From positions 1 to 8,904 of the forward strand of contig JBEBRN010000101.1 of the NCBI GenBank assembly GCA_040394775.1: 8,904 nt of DNA, given 5' to 3'. This stretch comes from 40-80 sp040394775 (GTDB lineage Bacteria; Bacteroidota; Bacteroidia; Flavobacteriales_D; Crocinitomicaceae). Position numbers and translations under genes: made by a program. The notes below the pieces were generated by a model, which did not search any database, was not told where the DNA came from, and worked only from the letters and a program-made list of their open reading frames with translations. Positions 1 to 6,570 of the stretch are shown here, piece after piece (position 1 is the stretch's first letter; each line of letters begins with the position of its first letter).

Positions 1-1208
1 AGATGTTCTTGTCTCATTTTCCAAATACGCTTTTGATCTTGTACTGCCAGTCGTACTTTTTGTTGCCCAAATCGTTTGTTAATCGCATCCACCGTTTTCA
101 TTAAAGTAATATGACGTTCGTCTCGGTTGTCAAAAAGTGTTGTTTGTAGTTGATCTTCTGGGGAAAACTCCATGACGATTACACCTGCTTTTTTATACAT
201 AAAGTCTTTTTTATAAATGCGTTGCAGTGCCAAACTCGCATAATGCGCTAATTCCATGCTTGAATTGGTTGCGAAAGGTAAGTCAATAACGGTACTTTGT
301 CTATATTGTGGTAAATCTAGTCGATGGCTATTGGTTTTAATAAAAACCAGTAATGCTTGACAACAATCACCTTGTTTACGTAGTTTCTCTGCACACGAAA
401 CAGCAAACGAACAGATGCGCTCTTCCATTTCTTCAAAAGAAGAATAGTTTTTTTCAAAACTTCGGGTTGTCGCAATGTTTTTTCGATTTTGAATGGTTTC
501 TAAGTCGAGCGTGGGTAGCCCTTCCAAATCGCGTTTGAGTCGAATGCCCACGATGGTCATGAATTTCCGAATCCATTCTTCCGAAAACTGAGTAAAGTCG
601 TAAGCAGTACGAATATTTTGAGTGTTCAAACGTGCTGCATGCTGTCTCCCAATTCCCCAAACATCTTCAATTTTCAACCATTTCAGTGCTTTAATACGCT
701 TTTCCTCGGTATCGATTATGTGAACGCCACCTGTTTCTTTCGGAAATTTTTTAGCAATTCGATTGGCGACTTTTGCTAACGCTTTTGTAGGTGCAATGCC
801 AACACTAATCGGAATTCCTGTCCACTGAACGACTTTTCTTCTCATTTCTTGCCCATAATCTAGCAAGTTGTATAATTCAAATCCTTTTAACTTTAAAAAA
901 GCTTCATCAATACTGTATATCTCCACACCGGGCGAAAATTCTTCCAATATAGACATCACTCGATGAGACATATCGCCATAGAGTGGAAAATTAGCAGAGA
1001 AAACATAGACGTTGTGTTGCTTGAAAAAGGGTTCAAACTCATGTGCCAATGCGCCCATTGGAATCTTAAGTGCTTTCGACTCATTACTTCTGGCAATAAC
1101 ACAACCGTCATTATTGGACAATACAACAATTGGTTTTCCATTTAAATCCGGACGGAAAGCACGCTCACACGAAGCGTAAAAATTATTGCAATCAATTAAT
1201 GCGAACAT
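1..1208 (-). CDS. umuC: UmuC, Y-family translesion DNA polymerase (C-terminus cut by window edge)
   Basis: This is the catalytic subunit of DNA polymerase V, which copies past damaged bases together with processed UmuD. Reading the minus strand from ATG at 1208 gives 402 codons with no stop. It begins MFALIDCNNFYASCERAFRP, followed by LSNNDGCVIARSNE and later YSIDEAFL and GIPISVGIAPTKALAKVANR, all hallmark Y-family palm and finger motifs. The metal-binding acids are Asp6, Asp101 and Glu102, at the same numbers as in E. coli UmuC. A helix-hairpin-helix-like VWGIGRQHAARL segment follows, then the little-finger region. QTTLF at 355-359 fits a beta-clamp-binding motif. The frame is open at base 1 in WKMRQEHL, where the family usually continues about 20 residues to its end, so the gene is cut only by the window. 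It starts one base after the umuD stop, so the two genes are an operon. Family identification is very secure. Confidence 0.97.
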   Translation of the reverse strand, partial: MFALIDCNNFYASCERAFRPDLNGKPIVVLSNNDGCVIARSNESKALKIPMGALAHEFEPFFKQHNVYVFSANFPLYGDMSHRVMSILEEFSPGVEIYSIDEAFLKLKGFELYNLLDYGQEMRRKVVQWTGIPISVGIAPTKALAKVANRIAKKFPKETGGVHIIDTEEKRIKALKWLKIEDVWGIGRQHAARLNTQNIRTAYDFTQFSEEWIRKFMTIVGIRLKRDLEGLPTLDLETIQNRKNIATTRSFEKNYSSFEEMEERICSFAVSCAEKLRKQGDCCQALLVFIKTNSHRLDLPQYRQSTVIDLPFATNSSMELAHYASLALQRIYKKDFMYKKAGVIVMEFSPEDQLQTTLFDNRDERHITLMKTVDAINKRFGQQKVRLAVQDQKRIWKMRQEH

Positions 1209-1209
1209 T

Positions 1210-1659
1210 TTATACGTCTTTTATAACATGTGTAACGATACCCCAAATAAGAAAGTCATTGTCTTCCGTCACTCGGATAGGTTGGTAGCTTTCATTTTCT
1301 GGAATTAACCAAATGACACTTTTTGAAATATTGATACGTTTAGCGGTGAATTCTCCGTCAATATAACACACCGCTATTTTTCCATTCGTCGGTCTCAAGC
1401 TACGATCGATAATCAACAAATCACCATCATCAATTCCCGCATTTTTCAAGGAAACGCCTTTCACTCTTCCATAAAATGTCGCAGAGGGATGTTTAATTAG
1501 ATGCTTATTCAAGTCAATTGAAACATCGACGAAATCGAGCGCAGGAGAAGGAAAACCAGCACTGATACCACTTTCGATATACGGCAATTGCAACGCAGAG
1601 CAGACGTCTGGTGTGTAAACCGTTATATGCGTATTGGAAGAAGTATGTGTCTTTTTCAT
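1210..1659 (-). CDS. umuD: UmuD, self-cleaving S24-family accessory subunit of Pol V
   Basis: This 149-residue protein belongs to the LexA/UmuD self-cleaving peptidases. RecA-stimulated cleavage makes UmuD', which binds UmuC to form Pol V. The block AGFPSPALDFVD (34-45) matches the UmuD cleavage region, with the predicted cut Ala34-Gly35 instead of the Cys-Gly of E. coli. IDLNKHLIKHPSATF, DDGDLLIIDRSL and DGEFTAKRI follow as in the family. The catalytic pair is inferred as Ser70 in GVSL and Lys107 in FTAKR. Their 37-residue separation equals Ser60/Lys97 of E. coli UmuD. The usual GDSM around the serine is GVSL here. The N-terminal arm is about ten residues longer than in E. coli. Only one ATG is available, and it lies very close to the proposed -7 box, which suggests little or no leader. 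TAA, one base, then ATG of umuC marks tight coupling. Confidence 0.95.
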   Translation of the reverse strand: MKKTHTSSNTHITVYTPDVCSALQLPYIESGISAGFPSPALDFVDVSIDLNKHLIKHPSATFYGRVKGVSLKNAGIDDGDLLIIDRSLRPTNGKIAVCYIDGEFTAKRINISKSVIWLIPENESYQPIRVTEDNDFLIWGIVTHVIKDV

Positions 1660-1666
1660 TTCGGTG

Positions 1667-1674
1667 TAAAGATA
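1667..1674 (-). promoter_or_regulatory. Candidate -7 box of the umuDC promoter
   Basis: On the minus strand TATCTTTA matches the Bacteroidota -7 consensus TAnnTTTG at all but the last base. It sits only seven bases before the umuD ATG, so transcription would begin at or next to the start codon. A TTTG is present at 1699-1702 as a possible -33 element, but the spacing of 24 bases is longer than usual. No classical E. coli or Bacillus LexA box was seen here. Confidence 0.5.
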
Positions 1675-1680
1675 CGTGAA

Positions 1681-1757
1681 TTAATCACCTAAAAAAGGCA
1701 AATGATTATATTTTAATCATAAAAAAGTTAAATATTAATCTTTTTAAGGGTGATTTA
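1681..1757. promoter_or_regulatory. Palindrome plus flanking inverted repeats between divergent promoters (operator candidate)
   Basis: A perfect palindrome ATGATTA-5 bases-TAATCAT lies at 1702-1720. Outside it, the arms at 1681-1698 and 1740-1757 are imperfect inverted copies of each other, 13 of 18 positions matching, each with a T-run followed by GGTGATT. A further AGGTGAT occurs at 1783-1789, just past the rightward -7 box. The arrangement places a GGTGAT copy upstream of each divergent start and suggests binding of a dimeric regulator. This is inference from symmetry. AT-rich sequence gives short palindromes by chance, but the mirrored arms are harder to dismiss. Confidence 0.45.
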
Positions 1758-1771
1758 TAATAAGAATTTAA

Positions 1772-1779
1772 TATCTTTA
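1772..1779 (+). promoter_or_regulatory. Candidate -7 box for the rightward chimeric gene
   Basis: TATCTTTA fits TAnnTTTG except for the last base and is identical to the box used in the opposite direction by umuD. It lies 57 bases before the ATG at 1837. No convincing TTTG -33 element is seen at the usual distance. Two tiny reading frames (ATG at 1788, 10 codons, and ATG at 1821, 15 codons) lie in the resulting leader. Confidence 0.35.
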
Positions 1780-1836
1780 CTGAGGTGATGTATTTACAAA
1801 AACAAACAAACTATTTCTAAATGAAATTCTTACAAT

Positions 1837-2202
1837 ATGAACATCAACAAAACGGATATTTTGAATAAAATTTGTTACACAGCACTCGTTTACGGTAGAA
1901 TCAACAAAAAACTAAAAAGCAACTACTCAAAAACAACCATAGAGAAACTGCTTTATGACATTATCCAAAAGTCGGATGAACATTTCTTTCAGAGAATAGG
2001 GAAGAATATATATATATATAACGAATACCGAAAAGAACATTATTTTATTCGGTTGGATACACATAGTGGGAATGAACGTATCAATCAACATTATAGCCAC
2101 TGTGGGTTTACTTTCAAAGGTATTAAAGCCATCGAATGGACGAATGATTTGCCTGAGCATTATAAAGATGGACCGTTTAGCTTATTTGAGATTACGTTGT
2201 AA
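1837..2202 (+). CDS. Small chimeric protein: DUF3781-like N-terminal half joined to GNAT acetyltransferase C-terminal end
   Basis: The function of this 121-residue protein is unknown. Residues 8-62 contain ICYTALVYGRINKKL, an IEKLLYDII helix and GKNIYIYN, which resemble DUF3781 proteins as I recall them. After residue 62 the sequence changes character. IRLDTHSGNERINQHY, CGFTFKGI, LPEHYKDG and a final SLFEITL read like the last ~55 residues of a GNAT N-acetyltransferase. The acetyl-CoA-binding motif (Q/R-x-x-G-x-G/A), which would lie upstream in a full GNAT, is absent, so acetyltransferase activity is not expected. The DUF3781 tail also appears to be missing. The join falls at or just after an alternating AT run (2006-2020), a plausible deletion endpoint. 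The frame stays open across it, so this may be a fused gene or a decaying remnant. It is divergent from umuDC and shares its control region. Family assignments are from memory and moderate in confidence. Confidence 0.6.
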   Translation: MNINKTDILNKICYTALVYGRINKKLKSNYSKTTIEKLLYDIIQKSDEHFFQRIGKNIYIYNEYRKEHYFIRLDTHSGNERINQHYSHCGFTFKGIKAIEWTNDLPEHYKDGPFSLFEITL

Positions 2203-2208
2203 TTATCA

Positions 2209-2221
2209 AAATAGGCTATTT
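2209..2221. repeat. Short palindrome after the chimeric gene
   Basis: AAATAG-G-CTATTT is a perfect 6-bp inverted repeat around one base, seven bases after the stop codon at 2200-2202. It lacks a GC-rich stem and a clean T-run, so at most it is a weak transcription end. It could also be chance in AT-rich DNA. Confidence 0.25.
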
Positions 2222-2241
2222 ATTTCACATATAGCATTATA

Positions 2242-2268
2242 TTGAATCAATAAGATTTTGTATTTTTA
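2242..2268 (+). promoter_or_regulatory. Candidate promoter of the amidase gene
   Basis: TTG at 2242-2244 and TATTTTTA at 2261-2268 are separated by 16 bases and resemble the Bacteroidota -33/-7 pair (TTTG or TTG, then TAnnTTTG). Transcription would start at about 2273-2275, giving a ~45-base leader that contains the palindrome at 2282-2295. Confidence 0.35.
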
Positions 2269-2281
2269 ATGAAATTTAGGG

Positions 2282-2295
2282 TGGAAGGACTTCCA
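2282..2295. promoter_or_regulatory. TGGAAG-GA-CTTCCA palindrome in the amidase leader
   Basis: A perfect 6-bp inverted repeat with a two-base centre lies 23 bases before the amidase ATG, just downstream of the likely transcription start. It is noticeably more GC-rich than its surroundings. The two-base centre is too tight for a stable RNA hairpin, so a DNA operator is the likelier reading. No regulator can be named. Confidence 0.35.
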
Positions 2296-2318
2296 ACACT
2301 AAAAAATACATTTTTGCT

Positions 2319-3788
2319 ATGAAAAATATAGTATTTACTCCTGCTCATGAACTCGTTGATAATATCAAATCAAAAAAAATATCTGTAGTTGAAGTGGTAA
2401 CTGCTTTTCTAGATCAGATAAAGAAACACAACCCAACCATTAATGCTATTTTTGACTTGCGTAACGAAGAAGAAATACTGCAGGAAGCGTTAGAAAAAGA
2501 TGCGGAAATTCAAGCCGGAAAAGTGGTTGGATTATTACATGGCCTTCCGATGACCATCAAAGACAGTTTTCTAGTCAAAGGATTACTCAATTCTAATGGA
2601 AATCCTTTCTTGCGGAAGTATGTCGCCACAGAAGATGCCGAATTGATTACCCGCTTAAAAGATGCCGGTGCAATCATAATTGGCAAAACAAATGTTCCTC
2701 TTTATTGTATCGATTGGCAAAGCACCAATTTTTGGAATGGTCAAACAAATAATCCACATGACTTAACACGAGTTGCTGGTGGGAGTTCGGGTGGTGCAGC
2801 TGCTTCCGTTGCCTCAGGATTTAGTTCCTTGGAATTAGGAGCAGACGCTGGAGGTTCTGTGAGAGTTCCCGCCCACTTTAATGGTATTTGTGGATTGCGA
2901 CCGACAGAAAATTTTCTTTCAAATAGAGGACACATCAAAGCACCTAACAAGCCACAAGGTACTCGTCATATCGTCACTCCGGGGCCATTAGCTAAAAATG
3001 TAACAGACTTATTATTACTAATGGAAGTACTAGGAAATAACTCGAAATACCCACTTTCTGAAATTCCTCCCATCGATTTTAATCATTCACACTGGGAAGA
3101 TAAAACACTTCGTATTGCTTATGCTACTACTATAAATAACACGGAAGTAGATGCTGAGTATCAAGATATTTATAACAATTTTATCACTAAAATAAAAAAA
3201 GAATCCCATCATTTTGAAAATGATTATCCCGTCTATGATGAGAAAAAAGCATACCTCATGTGGAGTAAGATTTTAGGATTTGAAACAGGTGTAAACAATC
3301 CAAGAGTTCCGTTACTAGCAACGTTTATGTACTTCTTTATTCGCTTAAAATATAAAGACCGAATTTGGGCGAAAGGAATGGCTTTAGGTCAACGATTGAG
3401 TTGTGTTCAATACGGAGAAGCAATCGATTTTAAAAATACCGTTTCCACGATTTACGATGAATTCTTAACGAAGTATGATATTTGGCTTACACCCGTTTGT
3501 GCTTTTGAAGCCTATAAACATCAGCGTGCAGGAAAGTCATTTATTGTGAATGGAAAAAAGGTAGGATATACCAAAGCCATTGCTTCATTTAGTTATACGA
3601 CCGCACTTTCTGGTCATCCAATAGCAGTTATTCCGATTGGAAAAAAGAAAAATGGAATGCCTGTCGGAATACAGATTCATGCTAGAAGATGGACGGATAA
3701 AAAACTATTGGAAATAGCGAAGTATTTGGAGTCATTTACGGATGGATACCAAATACCACAGCGTACTATCTTTGCGAATGATATTTAA
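2319..3788 (+). CDS. Amidase-signature family hydrolase
   Basis: This 489-residue protein hydrolyses amide bonds by the Ser-cisSer-Lys mechanism. The catalytic residues are visible: Lys81 in LPMTIKDSF, the cis-Ser at 156 in AGGSSGGAAASVASG, and the nucleophile Ser180 in GADAGGSVRVPAHFNGICGLRPT. The spacings of 99 (Lys to Ser) and 24 (Ser to Ser) equal those of GatA and FAAH. The C-terminal SGHPIAVIPIG...GMPVGIQIHARRWTD is also typical, and length is normal for the family. No signal peptide is seen, so it should be cytoplasmic. It is unlikely to be GatA: the segment after the Lys motif (VKGLLNSNGNP) differs from GatA, and no gatB or gatC is adjacent. It fits better among general amidases acting on small-molecule or fatty-acid amides, but the substrate cannot be inferred. 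The TraB-family gene follows after 47 bases and may be co-transcribed. The start is the first ATG after the promoter candidate. Confidence 0.93.
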   Translation: MKNIVFTPAHELVDNIKSKKISVVEVVTAFLDQIKKHNPTINAIFDLRNEEEILQEALEKDAEIQAGKVVGLLHGLPMTIKDSFLVKGLLNSNGNPFLRKYVATEDAELITRLKDAGAIIIGKTNVPLYCIDWQSTNFWNGQTNNPHDLTRVAGGSSGGAAASVASGFSSLELGADAGGSVRVPAHFNGICGLRPTENFLSNRGHIKAPNKPQGTRHIVTPGPLAKNVTDLLLLMEVLGNNSKYPLSEIPPIDFNHSHWEDKTLRIAYATTINNTEVDAEYQDIYNNFITKIKKESHHFENDYPVYDEKKAYLMWSKILGFETGVNNPRVPLLATFMYFFIRLKYKDRIWAKGMALGQRLSCVQYGEAIDFKNTVSTIYDEFLTKYDIWLTPVCAFEAYKHQRAGKSFIVNGKKVGYTKAIASFSYTTALSGHPIAVIPIGKKKNGMPVGIQIHARRWTDKKLLEIAKYLESFTDGYQIPQRTIFANDI

Positions 3789-3808
3789 GTATGAACGCTG
3801 AAAAACGT

Positions 3809-3834
3809 ACTCTATGAATTTTAATCTTTAGAGT
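3809..3834. repeat. Inverted repeat abutting the TraB-family start codon
   Basis: ACTCTA and TAGAGT form 6-bp arms around 14 bases, ending one base before the ATG at 3836. In RNA this could be a weak hairpin masking the ribosome-binding region. It is too weak to be a terminator and may be fortuitous. Confidence 0.2.
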
Positions 3835-3835
3835 T

Positions 3836-4696
3836 ATGCTTAAAACAATCATTTTTCTCCCATTTCTCCTTATTACTCAATATAGCATTGGTCAACACAC
3901 AATTCTATGGAAAGTAAGTGATACAACTACTGGAAAACACTCCATTTTAGTGGGAACATTCCATCAGTTTGGGAATTCCTTTGTGGATTCTATTCCTCAA
4001 ATTAAACAAGCACTTCTTCAATCAGATATGGCCATTTTTGAATCCATTGATGATAAGAATGTTGCGATCAATATCATTAATGCACGAGCGAGTAGTAAAG
4101 ACTTTGAAAAAGGATTGAAGAAAAGTGATGTTAAAAAGCTTCAACAGTTAAGTGAAAAGTGGGCGACCGATTTATACAAATTAAAACCGATTGAAATAAG
4201 TTGGAAACTACAACAAGAATTTCAAAAAGTAAAGTGTGGAACTGTGCTACCAACTGACGAATGGGATCATTTTGACAATTATCTCATTCATCTAGCCACC
4301 GTGAATAATATACGACTACATGGTTTAGAAACTAGTGAAAACCAACTTGAATTCATCGAACAAGAACAGTCTTCCAACAATTGGAAAAGTACCCAAAAAG
4401 AGATCCATTTTTGGATACAGAAAATGACAGCAAAAAAACTAGATTCGAAAGATTGTCAATTTGCCGAGAAGTATAAAAATTTTAATTTGGACTATCAGTT
4501 TTCGAAAGAATGTCCGCTAGAAGTGCTACTCCAGCAACGCAATGCGGAATGGATGAAAGCCTTACCTGAATTACTATCCACCAAGAATTGCTTTGTCGCC
4601 GTGGGCTATTTACATTTGATGTATCAGTGTGGACTCATAGAACAGTTACGAGCGCATGGATTTGTGGTCGAGCCTATTTTAATTTCATCGAAGTAA
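3836..4696 (+). CDS. Secreted TraB/GumN (GxxH) family protein
   Basis: This 286-residue protein has a hydrophobic N-terminal segment ending in SIGQ at about 17-20, a likely Sec signal peptide. There is no lipobox cysteine, so it is probably periplasmic. The mature start HTILWKVSDTTTGKHSILVG leads into GTFH (40-43). Glu69 in IFESID and GYLH (257-260) near the C-terminus complete the two GxxH motifs and acidic residue that define TraB/GumN/TIKI proteins. Animal TIKI members are metalloproteases that use these residues. The role of bacterial GumN-like members is largely unproven, so peptidase activity here is an inference. The middle is Lys/Gln-rich and helical. It follows the amidase after 47 bases on the same strand, with no strong promoter between, so a two-gene unit is plausible. 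The length is usual for the family. Confidence 0.88.
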   Translation: MLKTIIFLPFLLITQYSIGQHTILWKVSDTTTGKHSILVGTFHQFGNSFVDSIPQIKQALLQSDMAIFESIDDKNVAINIINARASSKDFEKGLKKSDVKKLQQLSEKWATDLYKLKPIEISWKLQQEFQKVKCGTVLPTDEWDHFDNYLIHLATVNNIRLHGLETSENQLEFIEQEQSSNNWKSTQKEIHFWIQKMTAKKLDSKDCQFAEKYKNFNLDYQFSKECPLEVLLQQRNAEWMKALPELLSTKNCFVAVGYLHLMYQCGLIEQLRAHGFVVEPILISSK

Positions 4697-4713
4697 ATTA
4701 TGTTGTTGTATAA

Positions 4714-4740
4714 AGTCATCAAGTTAGGTCGAAGATGACT
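4714..4740. promoter_or_regulatory. Inverted repeat AGTCATC/GATGACT upstream of the esterase promoter
   Basis: Perfect 7-bp arms lie at 4714-4720 and 4734-4740 around 13 bases, ending 10 bases before the -7 box at 4751. The core GTCATC recurs at 4800-4805, directly before the esterase ATG. It could be an operator covering the -33 zone. A weak terminator for the upstream gene is an alternative, since T-rich sequence follows. Confidence 0.35.
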
Positions 4741-4750
4741 ATATTTTATC

Positions 4751-4758
4751 TATATTTG
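4751..4758 (+). promoter_or_regulatory. -7 box TATATTTG for the secreted esterase
   Basis: This is an exact match to the Bacteroidota consensus TAnnTTTG, 47 bases before the ATG at 4806. The -33 element is less clear; GTTA at 4723-4726 is at roughly the right distance. The leader would be about 40 bases and AT-rich, which suits translation initiation in this phylum. Confidence 0.6.
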
Positions 4759-4805
4759 ATACGTTTATTTAAATAGAAACTAAATTATTTACAAATAAGG
4801 TCATC

Positions 4806-6521
4806 ATGAAAAAAATCGTTATTCTCCTTTTTATGGCTTTTTCTTTATCTACGTTCGCTCAATACGACGCGAATCGTTATAGAGAAAGTGTTTTCCCTTC
4901 ATCTGATGCGCAGACAGATGTAAAATACGGTGCTGCTCCTGTTTGGACCATTCCCTATCAAAATACGGATTTGAAATTAAATGTGTATCAACCAACAGGT
5001 GACACGCACAATAAACGACCGTTAATCATCTTCGCACATGCGGGTGGTTTTCTTAATGGTAGTAAAGATGTAGATGACATGGTTGCTATTTGTGATTCTT
5101 TCGCTAGAAAAGGATATGTTACCGCTACTATTGATTATAGAAAGGGATTTAATCCTTTGAGTAATGGAAGTGCTGAAAGAGCAGTATATCGTGGAATTCA
5201 GGATGGTAAAGCAGCTGTTCGTTATTTTAAAGAATATGCCACATTGTATGGTATTGATACCAATAATATTTTCTTCGGTGGAATGTCTGCTGGTGGATTT
5301 ATTTCACTTCACATAGCGTTTATGGACAAAGAATCAGAACGTCCTCAAAGTACGTATGGTGGTGGAACGGTAAATGATTTGAAGTGCCTAGATTGTGCAG
5401 GGAATACCTATAATCATTCTTCAAAAGTAAAAGGTGTTTTGGATTATTGGGGTGCTGTTTCTGATACTTCCATTATGGAAGCGGGAGATATTCCTATTCT
5501 TATCATGCACGGAGCGAATGATCCAACAGTTCCGTTTGTATATGGACATCCTTTCGGTGTACCAACGTTACCAAATACGTACGGTGGACAACCTGTGTAT
5601 GAGCGAGCTACTAATTTAGGATTAGATGTAGAATATTATGTGTCAAATGGCCCGCTTCATATGTTAGATGGATCTGATAATGGAACATTTACAAATCCGC
5701 CGAATGCTTTTTGGCATGACACGTTGATTCCTAGAACGAAAGACTTTTTATTACGTTTGATTAAACCTGAAACAACGAAAATATCACCTGATACTATTTA
5801 TGTTTGTGGTACTCAAGTTGCTAATTTTCAGGTTTCAAATGCTATTAACTCACATTATGTGTGGATGTATAATGCCACTCAAGTACAAACCGTCTTAAAT
5901 AATAGTGGTTCCAAATTGAAATTAAAGTATACGACAGCTGGAACGTATTCAGTAAACGTTCTTGAATTTAATGAATTACTTTGTGCGAGCGACACGTTAA
6001 AATTTGTTGTAATTGTTAAACCTAATGCAACAGCGAATTTCACATCATCTATCAGTAATTTGTCCGATGCTAGTTTCACCAATTCTTCTTCTGCAGCAAC
6101 GAGCTTCACTTGGGATTTTGGTGATGGAACACCTTCGTCAGATGCTAATCCAACGCATACATATACCAACAACGGAACGTATGATGTGCAACTTGTAGCA
6201 ACACATGCAAACGGATGTACAGATACAACGACAAAATCGATTACTATCGAGCATCTTGGTTTAGAGGTGAATACAGCGAATGCTTCGATTCAAATGTATC
6301 CTAATCCAGTAGATGAGGTATTGTTTATTAGCAATTCAAAAATGGAAAGATTGACCATTCAAGTGGTAGATATCAATGGACGAGTAATTTACCATACGAA
6401 TGCGTTTGACGATAATGCATTAATTGAAATTCCAACTCAAAAATGGAATAGTGGTATGTACTTCGTGACATTGACTTCAGAAGATGGACTTCAAGCAACA
6501 TTGAAGCTTATTCGAAAATAA
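4806..6521 (+). CDS. Secreted alpha/beta-hydrolase esterase with PKD domain and T9SS sorting tail
   Basis: This 571-residue exported enzyme has four parts. Residues 1-19 are a signal peptide ending STFAQ. Residues ~40-320 form an alpha/beta-hydrolase of the carboxylesterase type: HAGGF (78-82) supplies the oxyanion loop, GGMSAGG holds nucleophile Ser161, and Asp239 in HGANDPTVPF and His285 in GPLHMLD complete the triad. After an Ig-like linker (~325-405) comes a PKD domain (~408-481) with WDFGDG at 436-441. The end (~490-571) is a type-A T9SS sorting domain with MYPNPVDEVL and closing GMYFVTLTSEDG...LKLIRK. The protein should cross the outer membrane by T9SS and be released or anchored at the surface. 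PKD modules often aid substrate or carbohydrate binding. The substrate is unknown; polymer-linked esters are a reasonable guess. It has its own -7 box and ends before a strong terminator, so it looks monocistronic. Confidence 0.93.
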   Translation: MKKIVILLFMAFSLSTFAQYDANRYRESVFPSSDAQTDVKYGAAPVWTIPYQNTDLKLNVYQPTGDTHNKRPLIIFAHAGGFLNGSKDVDDMVAICDSFARKGYVTATIDYRKGFNPLSNGSAERAVYRGIQDGKAAVRYFKEYATLYGIDTNNIFFGGMSAGGFISLHIAFMDKESERPQSTYGGGTVNDLKCLDCAGNTYNHSSKVKGVLDYWGAVSDTSIMEAGDIPILIMHGANDPTVPFVYGHPFGVPTLPNTYGGQPVYERATNLGLDVEYYVSNGPLHMLDGSDNGTFTNPPNAFWHDTLIPRTKDFLLRLIKPETTKISPDTIYVCGTQVANFQVSNAINSHYVWMYNATQVQTVLNNSGSKLKLKYTTAGTYSVNVLEFNELLCASDTLKFVVIVKPNATANFTSSISNLSDASFTNSSSAATSFTWDFGDGTPSSDANPTHTYTNNGTYDVQLVATHANGCTDTTTKSITIEHLGLEVNTANASIQMYPNPVDEVLFISNSKMERLTIQVVDINGRVIYHTNAFDDNALIEIPTQKWNSGMYFVTLTSEDGLQATLKLIRK

Positions 6522-6539
6522 AAATTTTCAATTTAATTT

Positions 6540-6570
6540 AAACCGCTAAGTGATTCATTTAGCGGTTTTT
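6540..6570 (+). terminator. Rho-independent terminator after the esterase gene
   Basis: AACCGCTAAGTG (6541-6552) pairs with CATTTAGCGGTT (6556-6567) around a 3-base ATT loop, giving 12 pairs with one G-U wobble. One more A-U pair is possible at 6540/6568. A run of five T (6566-6570) follows. It starts about 20 bases after the stop codon at 6519-6521. It is the strongest hairpin in the window. Confidence 0.92.

Noticed and set aside
1788..1868. Leader peptides: ATG at 1788 (10 codons) and ATG at 1821 (15 codons, overlapping the chimeric gene).
   Set aside because: They are too short, and no attenuator-like structure or amino-acid run supports a regulatory peptide.
1927..2160. Minus-strand reading frame opposite the chimeric gene.
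   Set aside because: It has no recognisable motif or promoter and lies wholly within the better-supported plus-strand gene.
1..2202. A mobile element carrying umuDC and the chimeric gene.
   Set aside because: No integrase, transposase, terminal repeats or tRNA target site was found in the window.
2319..3788. The amidase as GatA of the tRNA-dependent amidotransferase.
   Set aside because: Catalytic spacing fits the whole superfamily, but GatA-specific sequence after the Lys motif is missing and gatB/gatC are not adjacent.
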